Of a stretch of DNA of 64,000 nt, positions 43,834 to 52,236 are shown in pieces. The notes beneath the pieces were generated by a model. That model was not told where the DNA came from. It saw nothing but the letters and a program-made list of their open reading frames with translations, and ran no database searches. How positions within the stretch are numbered: position 1 is the stretch's first letter; every line of letters starts with the position of its first letter. The stretch covers positions 82,777-146,776 of the forward strand of contig NZ_MQUS01000022.1 of the NCBI RefSeq assembly GCF_001953885.1. Direction: 5' to 3'. This DNA comes from Streptomyces sp. IMTB 2501 (GTDB taxonomy: Bacteria; Actinomycetota; Actinomycetes; Streptomycetales; Streptomycetaceae). A program made the translations under genes and the position numbers.

Positions 43834-44703
43834 TCAGATGACCGGGCCGAGGGTGCAGCGCACCGGCACGGGATGGGCCGGGTCGAGTGCGTTGAGGATC
43901 ATGGCGGCCACGTCCCCGTCGTAGGCGAGGCCGATGTGCCCGACCGGGTCGAAGGGGCAGAGGCTCTGGACGCTCTCGTTGCTGACACCGGGTTCGTTGA
44001 CGTACTCGGTGCCATAGGGGGTGACCAACTCGTCGCTGGTGGAGGCGATGACGGTGTAGCCGATGCCGGGCTGGGCGATCGGCCCGGTGTTGAGCTTGGC
44101 GACCAGGGGCCCGCCGCTGGTGATCTCGGTGCAGGCGACGCAGCCGACGCTGGCCAGGATGGTGTCCACCTGGGGCCTGATGCCCAGGTCGTCCGCGATG
44201 GTGATGAGGCCGGCGAAGGTGGTGCCGTGGGTCGGCGGGGCCATGGCCACCACCTTGTCGACCTTCGCTGCATAGCCGGGCAGGAACTTGGGGATGTAGA
44301 GCGACTGGAACGCACCCTCGGAGTGCCCGACCAGGTCGAGCTTTGCCGCGCCGGTGGAGGCGAGGATCCGGTCGATGGTGCGGGCTATGTCGTGCGCGGA
44401 CGTGTCGATGGCGATCAGACCGCCGACCGGGATGCCGGATACCGCCTCGCCGTATGTGGGGGCGTAGACGCAGTAGTCCGCCGCGGCCAGAGCCGGGCCC
44501 AGGGTGAGCATGTTGCCGGGCCCGTTGCCGCCCAGGCCGTGCAACAGCAGCACGGGTTCGGGGTGCGCGGCGGAGGGACGGCAGTTCCAGTCGTTGAAGC
44601 CGGCGCTCGGCGCGCTCGCGGCATGGCCGGGCGCGGCCCAGGTCGCGACCGTGAGCAGCGCCGTGGACAGGGCGAGCAGTGCTCGTTGGAACCGTCGACG
44701 CAT
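43834..44703 (-). CDS. secreted lipase/esterase (alpha/beta hydrolase, class-2 lipase type)
   Basis: A 289-residue secreted hydrolase. ATG 44703 follows GGAGGA. The signal peptide MRRRFQRALLALSTALLTVA ends near residue 29 (GHA-A). The alpha/beta fold shows EPVLLLHGLGGNGPGN (oxyanion loop), ADYCVYAPTYGEAV and the nucleophile elbow KLDLVGHSEGAFQS with S128; the catalytic His is likely in DPVGHIGLAYD. Cysteines at CVACTEI and RCTLGPV may pair. It splits esters outside the cell. It diverges from a TetR gene across a dyad at 44762-44777. Confidence 0.88.
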   Translation of the reverse strand: MRRRFQRALLALSTALLTVATWAAPGHAASAPSAGFNDWNCRPSAAHPEPVLLLHGLGGNGPGNMLTLGPALAAADYCVYAPTYGEAVSGIPVGGLIAIDTSAHDIARTIDRILASTGAAKLDLVGHSEGAFQSLYIPKFLPGYAAKVDKVVAMAPPTHGTTFAGLITIADDLGIRPQVDTILASVGCVACTEITSGGPLVAKLNTGPIAQPGIGYTVIASTSDELVTPYGTEYVNEPGVSNESVQSLCPFDPVGHIGLAYDGDVAAMILNALDPAHPVPVRCTLGPVI

Positions 44704-44761
44704 CGGAGTCCTCCGATGGTTAGGGGTGAGTACGGCCAGTAGAGCACGGTGGCCAACTAGT

Positions 44762-44777
44762 AACAAGACATCTTGTT
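44762..44777. promoter_or_regulatory. 16-bp palindrome between lipase and tetR
   Basis: AACAAGACATCTTGTT is palindromic at all but the central pair. It lies 41 bases from the tetR start and 59 bases from the lipase start, in AT-richer DNA, and is the likely binding site of the TetR regulator controlling both genes. Confidence 0.8.
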
Positions 44778-44817
44778 GGAAACAGTTTCAGTGCTCCCGG
44801 GGCGGTAGGCTGGGGGA

Positions 44818-45501
44818 GTGTCAGCGATCAGCGCATCAGGGGACCCCGCAGGGCGGCGTATCCGCGGCCTGGACGCCGAGCAGCGCCGCGACCAGAGACG
44901 CCGCCAGCTCCTTGACGCGGCGCTGGAGCTGTTCGCCGCGCAGGGCTACGCCAACACCTCGATCGAGCAGCTGTGCCAGCACGCCTATGTCGGCACCAAG
45001 GGCTTCTACGAGATCTTCGACAGCCGCGAGGCCTGCTACGTCGCACTGCTCCAGGACGTGACAGCGCGTCTGGAGACGGTCGTGACCGGACGTCTGCGGG
45101 AGGCGCCCACTGAGGCACGGCAGGGGGAGCGGCTGCTCGTGGCCGCGTTCGCTCATGCCCTGGTGGACGACCCCCGGCTAGCACTGGTGACCTTCGGTCA
45201 GGCCGGTGCGGTCTCCCCGGCGGTCGAGCGCCAGCGCCGCACCAATCGGCGCTGGGCGGCCGGCTTCGTCGAGCAGGTCTGGCAGCACTACCGGGCCCTG
45301 GGCAGCGGCCACCCGATCCGTACCGACCTGGACCCGCACCGCGTGGCGATCGGCTTGGTCGGCGGCATGTTTGACCTGGTCGCCGACTGGCTGCTCGACG
45401 CCGACCCGACTGACCAGGACCAGGTCGTCAGCCTGGTCCACGACCTGCAGGACTTCTACGAGGTGGTCCGCACGGGCGTCAGTACGCCGTCGGCCTACTG
45501 A
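44818..45501 (+). CDS. TetR-family transcriptional regulator
   Basis: A 227-residue regulator from GTG 44818, with GGGGGAG close upstream. The DNA-binding domain reads RRDQRRRQLLDAALELFAAQ, then GYANTSIEQLCQHAYVGTKG with FYEIFDSREACY. The C-terminal domain is helical (VAFAHALVDDPRLALVTFGQ, VGGMFDLVADWLLDADP). It diverges from the secreted lipase and very probably represses it through the shared palindrome. A fatty acid or acyl-CoA ligand is plausible but only inferred from the neighbour. Confidence 0.88.
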   Translation: MSAISASGDPAGRRIRGLDAEQRRDQRRRQLLDAALELFAAQGYANTSIEQLCQHAYVGTKGFYEIFDSREACYVALLQDVTARLETVVTGRLREAPTEARQGERLLVAAFAHALVDDPRLALVTFGQAGAVSPAVERQRRTNRRWAAGFVEQVWQHYRALGSGHPIRTDLDPHRVAIGLVGGMFDLVADWLLDADPTDQDQVVSLVHDLQDFYEVVRTGVSTPSAY

Positions 45502-45509
45502 CGCCGGGG

Positions 45510-45760
45510 TGCGCACCGGCCGCGTGGGGCTCTCGCCCGCGGCCGGCTTGGACGCCGCGGTGCAGAAGGCGTTCACCCGCCCAGCACCCAAGAGCGCGGG
45601 CGCGCAGATGCGATACCTGGTCAAGCAGCTCAGCAGCTCAAGGGAACCAAGCCGGTCGCCCAGATGCCGCGGATCTCCCAGCGCACCGTCGAACGGTAGG
45701 TGAAGGACCAGATCAAGAAGCCCCGCCCGGACCTCGCCGCCCGCCCAGAGCTCGGGCACC
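45510..45760 (+). pseudogene. tpg relic (telomere terminal protein of linear replicons)
   Basis: The frame reads VQKAFTRPAPKSAGAQMRYL, then VKQL. After a frameshift come VAQMPRISQRTVER, a TAG stop in place of the conserved Tyr, and VKDQIKKPRPDLAAR. This is the N-terminal helix-turn-helix region of Tpg, the protein covalently attached to Streptomyces telomere ends. The remaining two thirds are absent. It carries at least one frameshift and one nonsense change, so it cannot function. Confidence 0.75.
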
Positions 45761-46132
45761 CGAGCCTCCCTCGCCGATCGGTTGACTGGTCCCTGCAGAC
45801 GACCACGCCGACGTGTCCTTACGAAGCGATCTCTGTTCGCTCATCCCAATGAGTGGCCGTGTCGTCGCGGGGCACTGGGCGGCCTATCAGTCGAAGCCAC
45901 ACGTACGGCATGAGCGCTTTCAGCCACACCCAGGCCCCTGGGCCTGCCGATCGTACGAAGGACCGGAATCAACCCGCCAACAAGGTAAGGAGCGCTTTCA
46001 TAGGCCGACTTGAGCCGATGCGCGATAGGTGTCACCAAGGCAGCGTGTTGTCACGACGACCGTCGGACGGTGTACGCCGGTCTGACCGTCGGAGCCGCTG
46101 TGCAGCCAGGCGGCCGGTACAGCGCCGGAGCC
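45761..46132. other. non-coding stretch downstream of the tpg relic
   Basis: No gene is recognisable here on either strand. Confidence 0.35.
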
Positions 46133-46210
46133 GGTGACACCCACCGTGCTTCGCGCGCTGCCGGTGACAGGTAGCGCGCCGACCTGGTGACAAGCAGTGT
46201 GCTTTGCGCG
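46133..46210. repeat. imperfect direct repeats GGTGACA...GTGCTTCG
   Basis: GGTGACACCCACCGTGCTTC at 46133-46152 and GGTGACAAGCAGTGTGCTTT at 46186-46205 are near copies, with a partial GGTGACAGG at 46163 between them. A third related copy, GGTGACAACTATCGTGCTTC, lies at 48816-48835. The copies flank the Lrp-monooxygenase gene pair. Confidence 0.45.
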
Positions 46211-46238
46211 ATCGAGACAACAGGGGGCTGGGCGGTTG

Positions 46239-47204
46239 CTATGTCTGGTTCGCTGCCTGCTTGACGGTCCTGATCACGGGGGCCGTTTCGATGTGCGTGA
46301 TGGCTGGGAGTGTGGCGACGCGGGTGGTCAGGTACCGGTACAGCTCCCGTTGGTTCGTGCACACCACACTGGCGTACAGGTTGGTCGGGCCGGTCGTGGC
46401 GGCGGCGAACGCGATCTCCGGATGCCCGGCCAGCGCCTGACCGGCCTCCTCCAGGTGTGCGGGGGCGACCGAGAGCCAGAGCAGGGTTCGGGCGTTCACG
46501 CCGAACATGCGCCAGTCGACGTCGATGTCGAGATAGAGCAGGCCATGTTCGCGCAGCTCCGTCATCCGGCGCCGGACCGTCGTCGGCGACCAGCCAGTCG
46601 CCGCGGCCAACTGCTCGAACCCGGCCCGGCCGTCGGTGGCGAGCAGGGCGAGGAGCTTGCGGTCGCCGTCGTCGAGCCGCACCGGTCCCGGTCGATGCGG
46701 CATCGGAGGCGGGCGCAGTCGCTCGATCGCCTCCGCGTCCAGCGACCCGAGTTTTCCGACCAGGTTGTCCGGGCCGCCGTAGAAGGCGTGCAGCACGGAG
46801 TGCGCGGTCACGCCCTCCACGCGCGGGGTGCGGGGGAGTTTGGCCAGCAGCAGTGTCTCGCTGTCCGCCTCGCTCTCGGTGCGGACCACGCAGGTGATCT
46901 CGGTGCCGCCGGAGCTGAGGCTCACCCAGGACGTGTCGGGGCGTCTGGCCAGCGCCTCGGCGACCGGGAGCGACGTGGCGGGCGCACATCGCACCCGCAG
47001 GAACCACAAGATGGCGCCCAGCGCGGTTGGGTCGACCCCGCCCAGCACTCGTACCGCCCCGGCCGACCGCAAACGGGCGTACCGGCGGGCGATGGTGCGA
47101 TCCGACACGCCGAGAACCTCGGCGATGGTGCTGAACGGGGCGCGGCCGTCGATCTGCAAGGCGTGCACGAGCCGACGATCCAGCTCGTCGTAGTCGGATT
47201 CCAC
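46239..47204 (-). CDS. Lrp/AsnC-family regulator with two DNA-binding modules
   Basis: A 321-residue protein that contains two Lrp-type units in tandem. The first helix-turn-helix is LDRRLVHALQIDGRAPFSTI with EVLGVSDRTIARRYARLRSA (residues 7-50), followed by a ligand (RAM) domain. The second is DRKLLALLATDGRAGFEQLA with ATGWSPTTVRRRMTELREHG (about 180-225), again followed by a RAM-like domain (LLWLSVAPAHLEEAGQAL). Usual Lrp proteins have a single unit of about 150 residues. It diverges from an FAD monooxygenase across 115 bases and probably controls it. Confidence 0.88.
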   Translation of the reverse strand: MESDYDELDRRLVHALQIDGRAPFSTIAEVLGVSDRTIARRYARLRSAGAVRVLGGVDPTALGAILWFLRVRCAPATSLPVAEALARRPDTSWVSLSSGGTEITCVVRTESEADSETLLLAKLPRTPRVEGVTAHSVLHAFYGGPDNLVGKLGSLDAEAIERLRPPPMPHRPGPVRLDDGDRKLLALLATDGRAGFEQLAAATGWSPTTVRRRMTELREHGLLYLDIDVDWRMFGVNARTLLWLSVAPAHLEEAGQALAGHPEIAFAAATTGPTNLYASVVCTNQRELYRYLTTRVATLPAITHIETAPVIRTVKQAANQT

Positions 47205-47319
47205 CGAGCCGAGGCTAGGCGGTGTCAGATATCAACGCAATCGAGCCGGTTTCTGGGTCGGGCGGCTCGGCCGACGGAGCGTTGCCTCTGTCCTGATCGA
47301 CACAGACACAGGAGAGTCC

Positions 47320-48756
47320 ATGGACACCGATGTGCTCATCGTCGGCGCCGGCCCGACCGGAATGACGCTGGCCAACGAGCTGCTGCTGGCGGGGGTGTCG
47401 ACCGTGCTGGTCGACAAGCTGTCGCGGCGCAGCGACCTGTCCAAGGCAGGCGGTGTGCAGTCCCGCACACTGGAGGCGCTCGACCAACGAGGGCTGCTGG
47501 AGCCCTTGCTGGCCACCGGAGATCACCCCGTCACCCATGGCCACTTCGCCGGTGTCCCCCTCCCGCTCCACTCCAACCGGCACCGTCTGCCATGGCGGTC
47601 CGTGCCGCAGGTGGTGATCGAGGGATTCTTCGAGCAGCACCTCGCCGCGCACGGCCTCCACGCCCGCAGGGACCACGAACTGGTCGGCCTCGCCCAGGAC
47701 GACAACGGGGTCATCGCGACCTTCGCCAACGGCGCCACCCTCCGCTCCCGTTACCTCGTCGCCGCCGACGGAGCCCACAGCACCGTACGGTCGCTCCTGC
47801 GGGCCGAGTTCCCCGGTCAGCCCGGTACGCTGACGATCACCGCCGCCGACGTGCGGCTGAGCGGCGTCGATCCGTCCACGTCGCACACCTGGAACGAGGA
47901 CGGGCACTGGGCAGCGCTGTTCCCGCTCGGCACCGATCCACAGGGCAGGCAACTGCGCCGACTGGTCCTCGGCGGGCCGGGCCAGTCACTGCCGAGGGAG
48001 ATCCCGGTCACCGAGGACGAAATCCGCCACGGCCTGAGCACCGTGTTCGGCACACGGGTGCACCTGCTCGAACTGCGCTACGCCCGCCGTATCACCAACG
48101 CGTCACGGCAGGTCGAGCAGTACCGGCACGAGCGGGTGTTCCTGGCGGGCGATGCCGCCCATGTCCACCTTCCGATCGGCGCGCAGGGCATGAACACAGG
48201 GATGCAGGACGCGCTCAACCTCGGTTGGAAGCTCGGCGCCGCCGTGCACGGCTGGGCACCAAAGAACCTGCTCGACACGTATCACGCGGAACGGCATCCG
48301 GCCGGAGCCGCCGTATTGCGCAACGTCCGGGCACAGAGCCTGCTGATGGACTGGGCCGGCACCCGCGATCCGGACGTGCTGGCCGCCCGGGAGATCTTCA
48401 CAGCCATGGCCCAACTGCCGGACGTCCAGCACTATCTCGCCGACCTGACGTCCGGGATGGCCATCCGCTATCCGATGCAGGGCACCGAAACCCATCCGCT
48501 CGTCGGCAGGCCCGCACCGGACCTCGACCTCGGCCCGGCCCGGGTGCACGAACTGCTGCGGTCCGGACATGGCATCCTGCTGGACCCGGCCGACACGTTC
48601 GCCAGGGTTGCCGGCCCCTGGTCGGACCGGGTGGACCGGGTGAGCCAGGGCACCGACACCGAACCGATGCTCATCCGGCCGGACGGCTACGTGTGCTGGG
48701 CAGGCGCGGAAGACCTGGAACCGGCGCTCGACCGCTGGTTCGGCGAGCCCCGCTGA
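47320..48756 (+). CDS. FAD-dependent monooxygenase (PheA/TfdB-type aromatic hydroxylase)
   Basis: A 478-residue flavoprotein hydroxylase from ATG 47320, after AGGAGAG. FAD-binding motifs are DVLIVGAGPTGMTLANELLL (GxGxxG), YLVAADGAHSTVR (DG motif) and RVFLAGDAAHVHLPIGAQGM (GD motif). The middle domain carries the substrate pocket and the C-terminus is a thioredoxin-like remnant (AGAEDLEPALDRWFGEP). Relatives hydroxylate phenols, polyketide aromatics or rifampicin. The divergent Lrp-type regulator suggests an inducible catabolic or detoxifying enzyme. Confidence 0.92.
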   Translation: MDTDVLIVGAGPTGMTLANELLLAGVSTVLVDKLSRRSDLSKAGGVQSRTLEALDQRGLLEPLLATGDHPVTHGHFAGVPLPLHSNRHRLPWRSVPQVVIEGFFEQHLAAHGLHARRDHELVGLAQDDNGVIATFANGATLRSRYLVAADGAHSTVRSLLRAEFPGQPGTLTITAADVRLSGVDPSTSHTWNEDGHWAALFPLGTDPQGRQLRRLVLGGPGQSLPREIPVTEDEIRHGLSTVFGTRVHLLELRYARRITNASRQVEQYRHERVFLAGDAAHVHLPIGAQGMNTGMQDALNLGWKLGAAVHGWAPKNLLDTYHAERHPAGAAVLRNVRAQSLLMDWAGTRDPDVLAAREIFTAMAQLPDVQHYLADLTSGMAIRYPMQGTETHPLVGRPAPDLDLGPARVHELLRSGHGILLDPADTFARVAGPWSDRVDRVSQGTDTEPMLIRPDGYVCWAGAEDLEPALDRWFGEPR

Positions 48757-48815
48757 GCCCACGTTCAGGAAACCGGCCGTCGTGGAGAGGCTGGTGATCA
48801 TCGGTGGGCGCCGAT

Positions 48816-48835
48816 GGTGACAACTATCGTGCTTC
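48816..48835. repeat. third copy of the GGTGACA...GTGCTTC repeat
   Basis: GGTGACAACTATCGTGCTTC matches the repeats at 46133-46210. It lies 60 bases after the monooxygenase stop, so the repeats bracket the regulator-monooxygenase pair. Confidence 0.4.
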
Positions 48836-48989
48836 GGCTCATCGCCTGTCGAATTCTCAGTGTGCAGGAATCACTCGCAGTGGACCCGTTCAATCACCGG
48901 TAGTGAAATGCGACGTGACGGGACCCGATGCGCGACCGCAGTGCCGGTCCTTGACCCGGTCCCCGTTGATACGGTGCGAAAACAGTCCT

Positions 48990-49200
48990 CGACTTGGAAG
49001 AACGCAGGCACGGGGGCGTCGTGCAGGTCGAGGCGTCTCTCCCAGCGGACGGCCAGGGGCTTGAAGTGGGGCAGGAGCGAGGTCTGCTCCACGACGTAGC
49101 GAAGCTTGCTGGGAACCAAGTCCAAGGGCTTCGCGGGTGATCCGGTGTTGCCCGACATGCTGCTTGAGCACATCGGCGTCACTGCCGTGGTGGACGTAAG
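48990..49200 (-). pseudogene. IS5-family transposase, C-terminal scrap
   Basis: The minus strand reads, across two frames, VHHGSDADVLKQHVGQHRIT and RYVVEQTSLLPHFKPLAVRW with ERRLDLHDAPV. The intact equivalent is RYVVEQTFALLHHFKRLAVRWERRLDLHDAFVSLA, the C-terminus of an IS5-type transposase with its catalytic Glu. Only about 70 residues survive, frameshifted. Confidence 0.65.
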
Positions 49201-49207
49201 AGAACGA

Positions 49208-49242
49208 GAACACCCCTGCGGCCGCAGGCCGCAGGGGTGTTC
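49208..49242. terminator. strong bidirectional hairpin
   Basis: A 15-base arm GAACACCCCTGCGGC pairs perfectly with GCCGCAGGGGTGTTC across the 5-base loop CGCAG. It lies between the IS5 scrap and the phosphoribosyltransferase gene and is a likely factor-independent Streptomyces terminator. Confidence 0.75.
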
Positions 49243-49366
49243 GGTGTTCATCACGGTGTCGGCTTCGTGTTCACGCTGTCGGCAAGAACAGTGGGGCCTT
49301 GGGACTTGGCTCCGTGCAGGGAGCCGGTGTGCGGGCTGCCCGGGACTGCTGGAAGACAGGACGCCT

Positions 49367-49894
49367 GTGACACATTCTGACCTTGCTCGCCGTATCCATG
49401 CTGCCTCTCATCTGACCGGGCATTTCACGCTCCGGTCTGGACGTAGTGCCACGGAGTACTTCGACAAGTACCGGTTCGAAGGCGATCCCGTCCTGCTGGA
49501 CGAGATTGCCCAGCGGATGGCTCTGCTGGTGCCGTCCGGCACGGAGGTGCTGGCCGGGCTGGAGATGGGCGGCATTCCGGTGGTGACCGCGCTCGGCCGA
49601 CACACGGGTCTGCCCTGTGCGTTCGTGCGCAAGCAGGCCAAGCCGTATGGCACCTGCCGTCTCGCCGAAGGCGCCGACGTTGAGGGTCGTCGTGTGCTGG
49701 TCGTTGAGGATGTGGTCACCAGCGGTGGACAGATCGTGCTGTCGGCCGCGGACTTGCGTGGCCTGGGGGCTCACGTGCATGAGGCTCTGTGCGTGATCGA
49801 CCGTGAGCAAGGCGGTGCTGATGCCCTCGCGGCCGAGGGCATAAGGCTGTTGTCGTTGCTGATGGCAGCGGATCTGCGAGCCGCTGCCGCCTGA
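49367..49894 (+). CDS. orotate-phosphoribosyltransferase-like (PyrE-like) protein
   Basis: A 175-residue type I phosphoribosyltransferase from GTG 49367. The PRPP-binding motif is RVLVVEDVVTSGGQIVLSA; the N-terminal half has TGHFTLRSGRSATEYFDKYR, typical of orotate PRTases (FxLxSGxxSxxYxD), and GGIPVVTALGRHTGLPCAFV. It transfers phosphoribose to a pyrimidine or related base. The usual chromosomal pyrE lies elsewhere in streptomycetes, and no pyrimidine genes are near, so this is an accessory paralogue. The upstream hairpin insulates it. Confidence 0.85.
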   Translation: MTHSDLARRIHAASHLTGHFTLRSGRSATEYFDKYRFEGDPVLLDEIAQRMALLVPSGTEVLAGLEMGGIPVVTALGRHTGLPCAFVRKQAKPYGTCRLAEGADVEGRRVLVVEDVVTSGGQIVLSAADLRGLGAHVHEALCVIDREQGGADALAAEGIRLLSLLMAADLRAAAA

Positions 49895-49919
49895 CCGGCG
49901 GGAACTGAGGGTCGCTCTG

Positions 49920-50300
49920 TCGCGTGCGCCTCGGTGATGGCAACGCGGGTGGAGGACTCGTCGGCGATGCCCTTCTCCTCGGTGAAGGCGGCGATGAGGG
50001 ACTGCCAGGCGTTCTTGTTGACCGAACGGGGCGGACCGCGGCTGGTGAGATGGATCAGCTCGACGGCGTCGTCCGAGAACAGCGTGTCCTGCCGTCCGGC
50101 GATCGTCAGACGGTGCTTGATACAGCTGGCCGTCTCCTCCTTCGTCATCGTGGGCACCTGATAGCTGAACGCGATCCGCTGGTCCAGCGCCGCCAAGACG
50201 CCGTGCTTCATCCGCTTCCGCAGGGTGGGCTGGCCGATCAGCAACACCGCGAACGGCGTTGTGGAGTCCATCTGGTAGTTGGTCAGCATGCGGATCGCGT
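49920..50300 (-). pseudogene. ExeA/TniB-like transposition helper ATPase, C-terminal fragment
   Basis: The minus strand reads IRMLTNYQMDSTTPFAVLLI, then GQPTLRKRMKHGVLAALDQR, IAFSYQVPTMTKEETASCIK, DDAVELIHLTSRGPPRSVN and ADESSTRVAITEAHA. This matches the C-terminal half of AAA+ helper proteins of the ExeA family encoded beside DDE integrases. The Walker A region is missing upstream, where ISL3 sequence begins; the 3' end joins unrelated sequence near 49920. Confidence 0.7.
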
Positions 50301-50304
50301 CCGC

Positions 50305-50322
50305 GCCGGGCGATCGCCCGGC
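50305..50322. repeat. perfect 18-bp palindrome at a junction of two IS relics
   Basis: GCCGGGCGATCGCCCGGC lies exactly where the ExeA-like fragment stops and the ISL3 fragment begins. It may be a chance GC palindrome or the trace of a rearrangement. Confidence 0.4.
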
Positions 50323-50344
50323 ACCTGGGCTGAGGACTCAACAC

Positions 50345-50869
50345 CGTGCTGCGCTACGCACGTGCCGGCACCTGGCAAGAAACGCTCCGGGAGAACCGGC
50401 CGCGGTGCAGTCGCCTGGCTGCCCCCTACAAGCCCTATCTGGAGCGTCGGTTCGCCGAGGGACACTCGAACGTCACTCGCCTGCAACGCGAACTGTTGGC
50501 CGAGAACGCCCCCGCCACCTATCAGATGGTCCGCGCCTACATCGCCGCTCTGCATGCCGCACACTGAGCGAGGACGAGCGCGCCGCGCTGAAAGAGGTTC
50601 TGGCCCGCGACTTCGGAGAGATCCTCGCCCTCCGCCGCGGCTCTACGCTCCCCACGTGGATCGATGCCGTTGACGCCAGCCAGCTGCCCGGCCTCACCTA
50701 CTTCGCTCTCCACCTGCTTCGAGACCTCGACGCGGTGACCGCTGGCCTCACCCTGCACTGGAGCACCGGCGGCACAGGAGGTGCCGTGAACCGCATCAAG
50801 AAGATCAAAAGGCAGCTTTACGGACGCGCGGGATTCGAACTACTCCGCAAGATGATCCTGCTTCAGTAA
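50345..50869 (+). pseudogene. ISL3-family transposase, C-terminal fragment in two frames
   Basis: Pieces are LRYARAGTWQETLRENR, APYKPYLERRFAEGHSNVTR and QMVRAYIAALHAA in one frame, and SEDERAALKEVLARDFGEIL, WIDAVDASQLPGLTYFALHL, LRDLDAVTAGLTLHWSTGG and NRIKKIKRQLYGRAGFELLR in the next. The second block matches the C-terminal catalytic region of the ISL3 transposase at 53400-53766. The N-terminal zinc-finger and most of the DDE domain are gone. Confidence 0.8.
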
Positions 50870-50950
50870 TCGATCGTGACGGCTCGCCGCATTCAATCGC
50901 CTCCACGAAGGGTTTTGCGCAAGCCGCCGTCCGAATGGTGAGGTGGCACG

Positions 50951-51910
50951 GTGACCAACCATGTTGAGGAGGTTCTCCGACCGCGGACCCTGGCTTGGGT
51001 GAGCCAGCACCTGAAGGTTGGCGAACGGGTCGTCAAAACCGAGACGTTGCGCGGCGGCATCACTGCCGAAATGCGGAGGCTGACCGTCGGCACGCGGGAC
51101 GGAGGCACCCGTGGCCTGGTCCTGCGAAGCTTCGTCGACTCTCGCTACCTGGAGCACGCCGCGGACCGGCTGAGCCGGGAGGCCGACGCTCTCACCCTGC
51201 TCACGGGGACCGGTGTGCCGGCTCCTGGACTGGTCGCGGTTGATCCGACCGCAGCGCACTGCGAGTATCCATCGCTCCTGATGACCTGTCTGGCGGGCCG
51301 GACGGTCCTCGACAATGAGGGATTGGAGAAGCGCGTTCCCCTGCTGGCCAGGCAACTCGTGACGATCCACGCGGTACGTCCCGTTGAGCCGCTCCGGGAG
51401 TATGTGGCGTTGACAACCGCTGACACCGTCGTGGTTCCGAGGGATGCCGACGCGACAGTATGGGCCGCGGCGATGGACGTGATCCGCAGGCCTGCGCCGT
51501 CCTATGAAGGGCGATTCCTGCACCGGGACTTCCAGCCCGGCAACGTGCTGCTCGACGAGCGGCCCTCACAGTCGGCCGGTGCCCGGATTACCGGCGTCGT
51601 CGACTGGGCAGCGGCTTCCTGGGGCCCGGCGGATCTCGATGTGGCGCACTGCTCGACCAATCTCGCGCTGCTGCACGGCCCGGCGTGGGGTCTGCAGTTC
51701 GCCGAGGCGTACAAGGAGGCCGGCGGGGTGCTGGCCGCGGCCGCGAGCGAGCGGCTGTATTGGCAGGTGCGGGACGCGCTGGCGTGCTCAGAAGAAGTGC
51801 AGCAAGTGGCGCAGCCGTGGCGGGAGGCAGGGAGAGTGGAGCTGACGACGCGTGTCGTGGAGGAACGGCTAGACGCCTATGTCACCGCCTTGATGGACGC
51901 AGTGGGCTGA
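50951..51910 (+). CDS. aminoglycoside phosphotransferase (APH)-family protein
   Basis: A 319-residue kinase-fold protein from GTG 50951. The catalytic loop is RFLHRDFQPGNVLLDE (HxDxxxxN) and the metal loop is ITGVVDWAAASWGPADLDVA. The N-lobe has GLVLRSFVDSRYLEH as the ATP-lysine-equivalent strand and EYPSLLMTCLAGRTVL as the hinge. Members phosphorylate antibiotics, choline or other small molecules; this one has no resistance-specific signature I can name. It lies alone between ISL3 relics and the ISL3 transposon. Confidence 0.88.
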   Translation: MTNHVEEVLRPRTLAWVSQHLKVGERVVKTETLRGGITAEMRRLTVGTRDGGTRGLVLRSFVDSRYLEHAADRLSREADALTLLTGTGVPAPGLVAVDPTAAHCEYPSLLMTCLAGRTVLDNEGLEKRVPLLARQLVTIHAVRPVEPLREYVALTTADTVVVPRDADATVWAAAMDVIRRPAPSYEGRFLHRDFQPGNVLLDERPSQSAGARITGVVDWAAASWGPADLDVAHCSTNLALLHGPAWGLQFAEAYKEAGGVLAAAASERLYWQVRDALACSEEVQQVAQPWREAGRVELTTRVVEERLDAYVTALMDAVG

Positions 51911-52236
51911 GCCAAAGCAGCCCGGGGCTCAGGCCCGGCAGCGAGCACCGAGCCCAGCTGGCGTGTCTGGCAGCGGAGCCGATCGCATTCTCTCATTGGG
52001 ACGCCCCGAATCAAACGGTATGTCACCTTCCGTGACTGGTCCCCAAGGTCTGTGCCAGAGCCCAAAAGTCACTGATATTGATCTTGATACTCGCCACAGA
52101 ACGACTCCCGCAGAAAGGCTCTGGTCCACTTCGTGTGGGCGTGTACGCAGGGTGACTGTTGATCTTCGTGCGATGGCGTTTGCGTTCGCCCGAAAATCGC
52201 CCGGCTGGATGGTGGTGTGGTCGACAGTCCTGCGCC

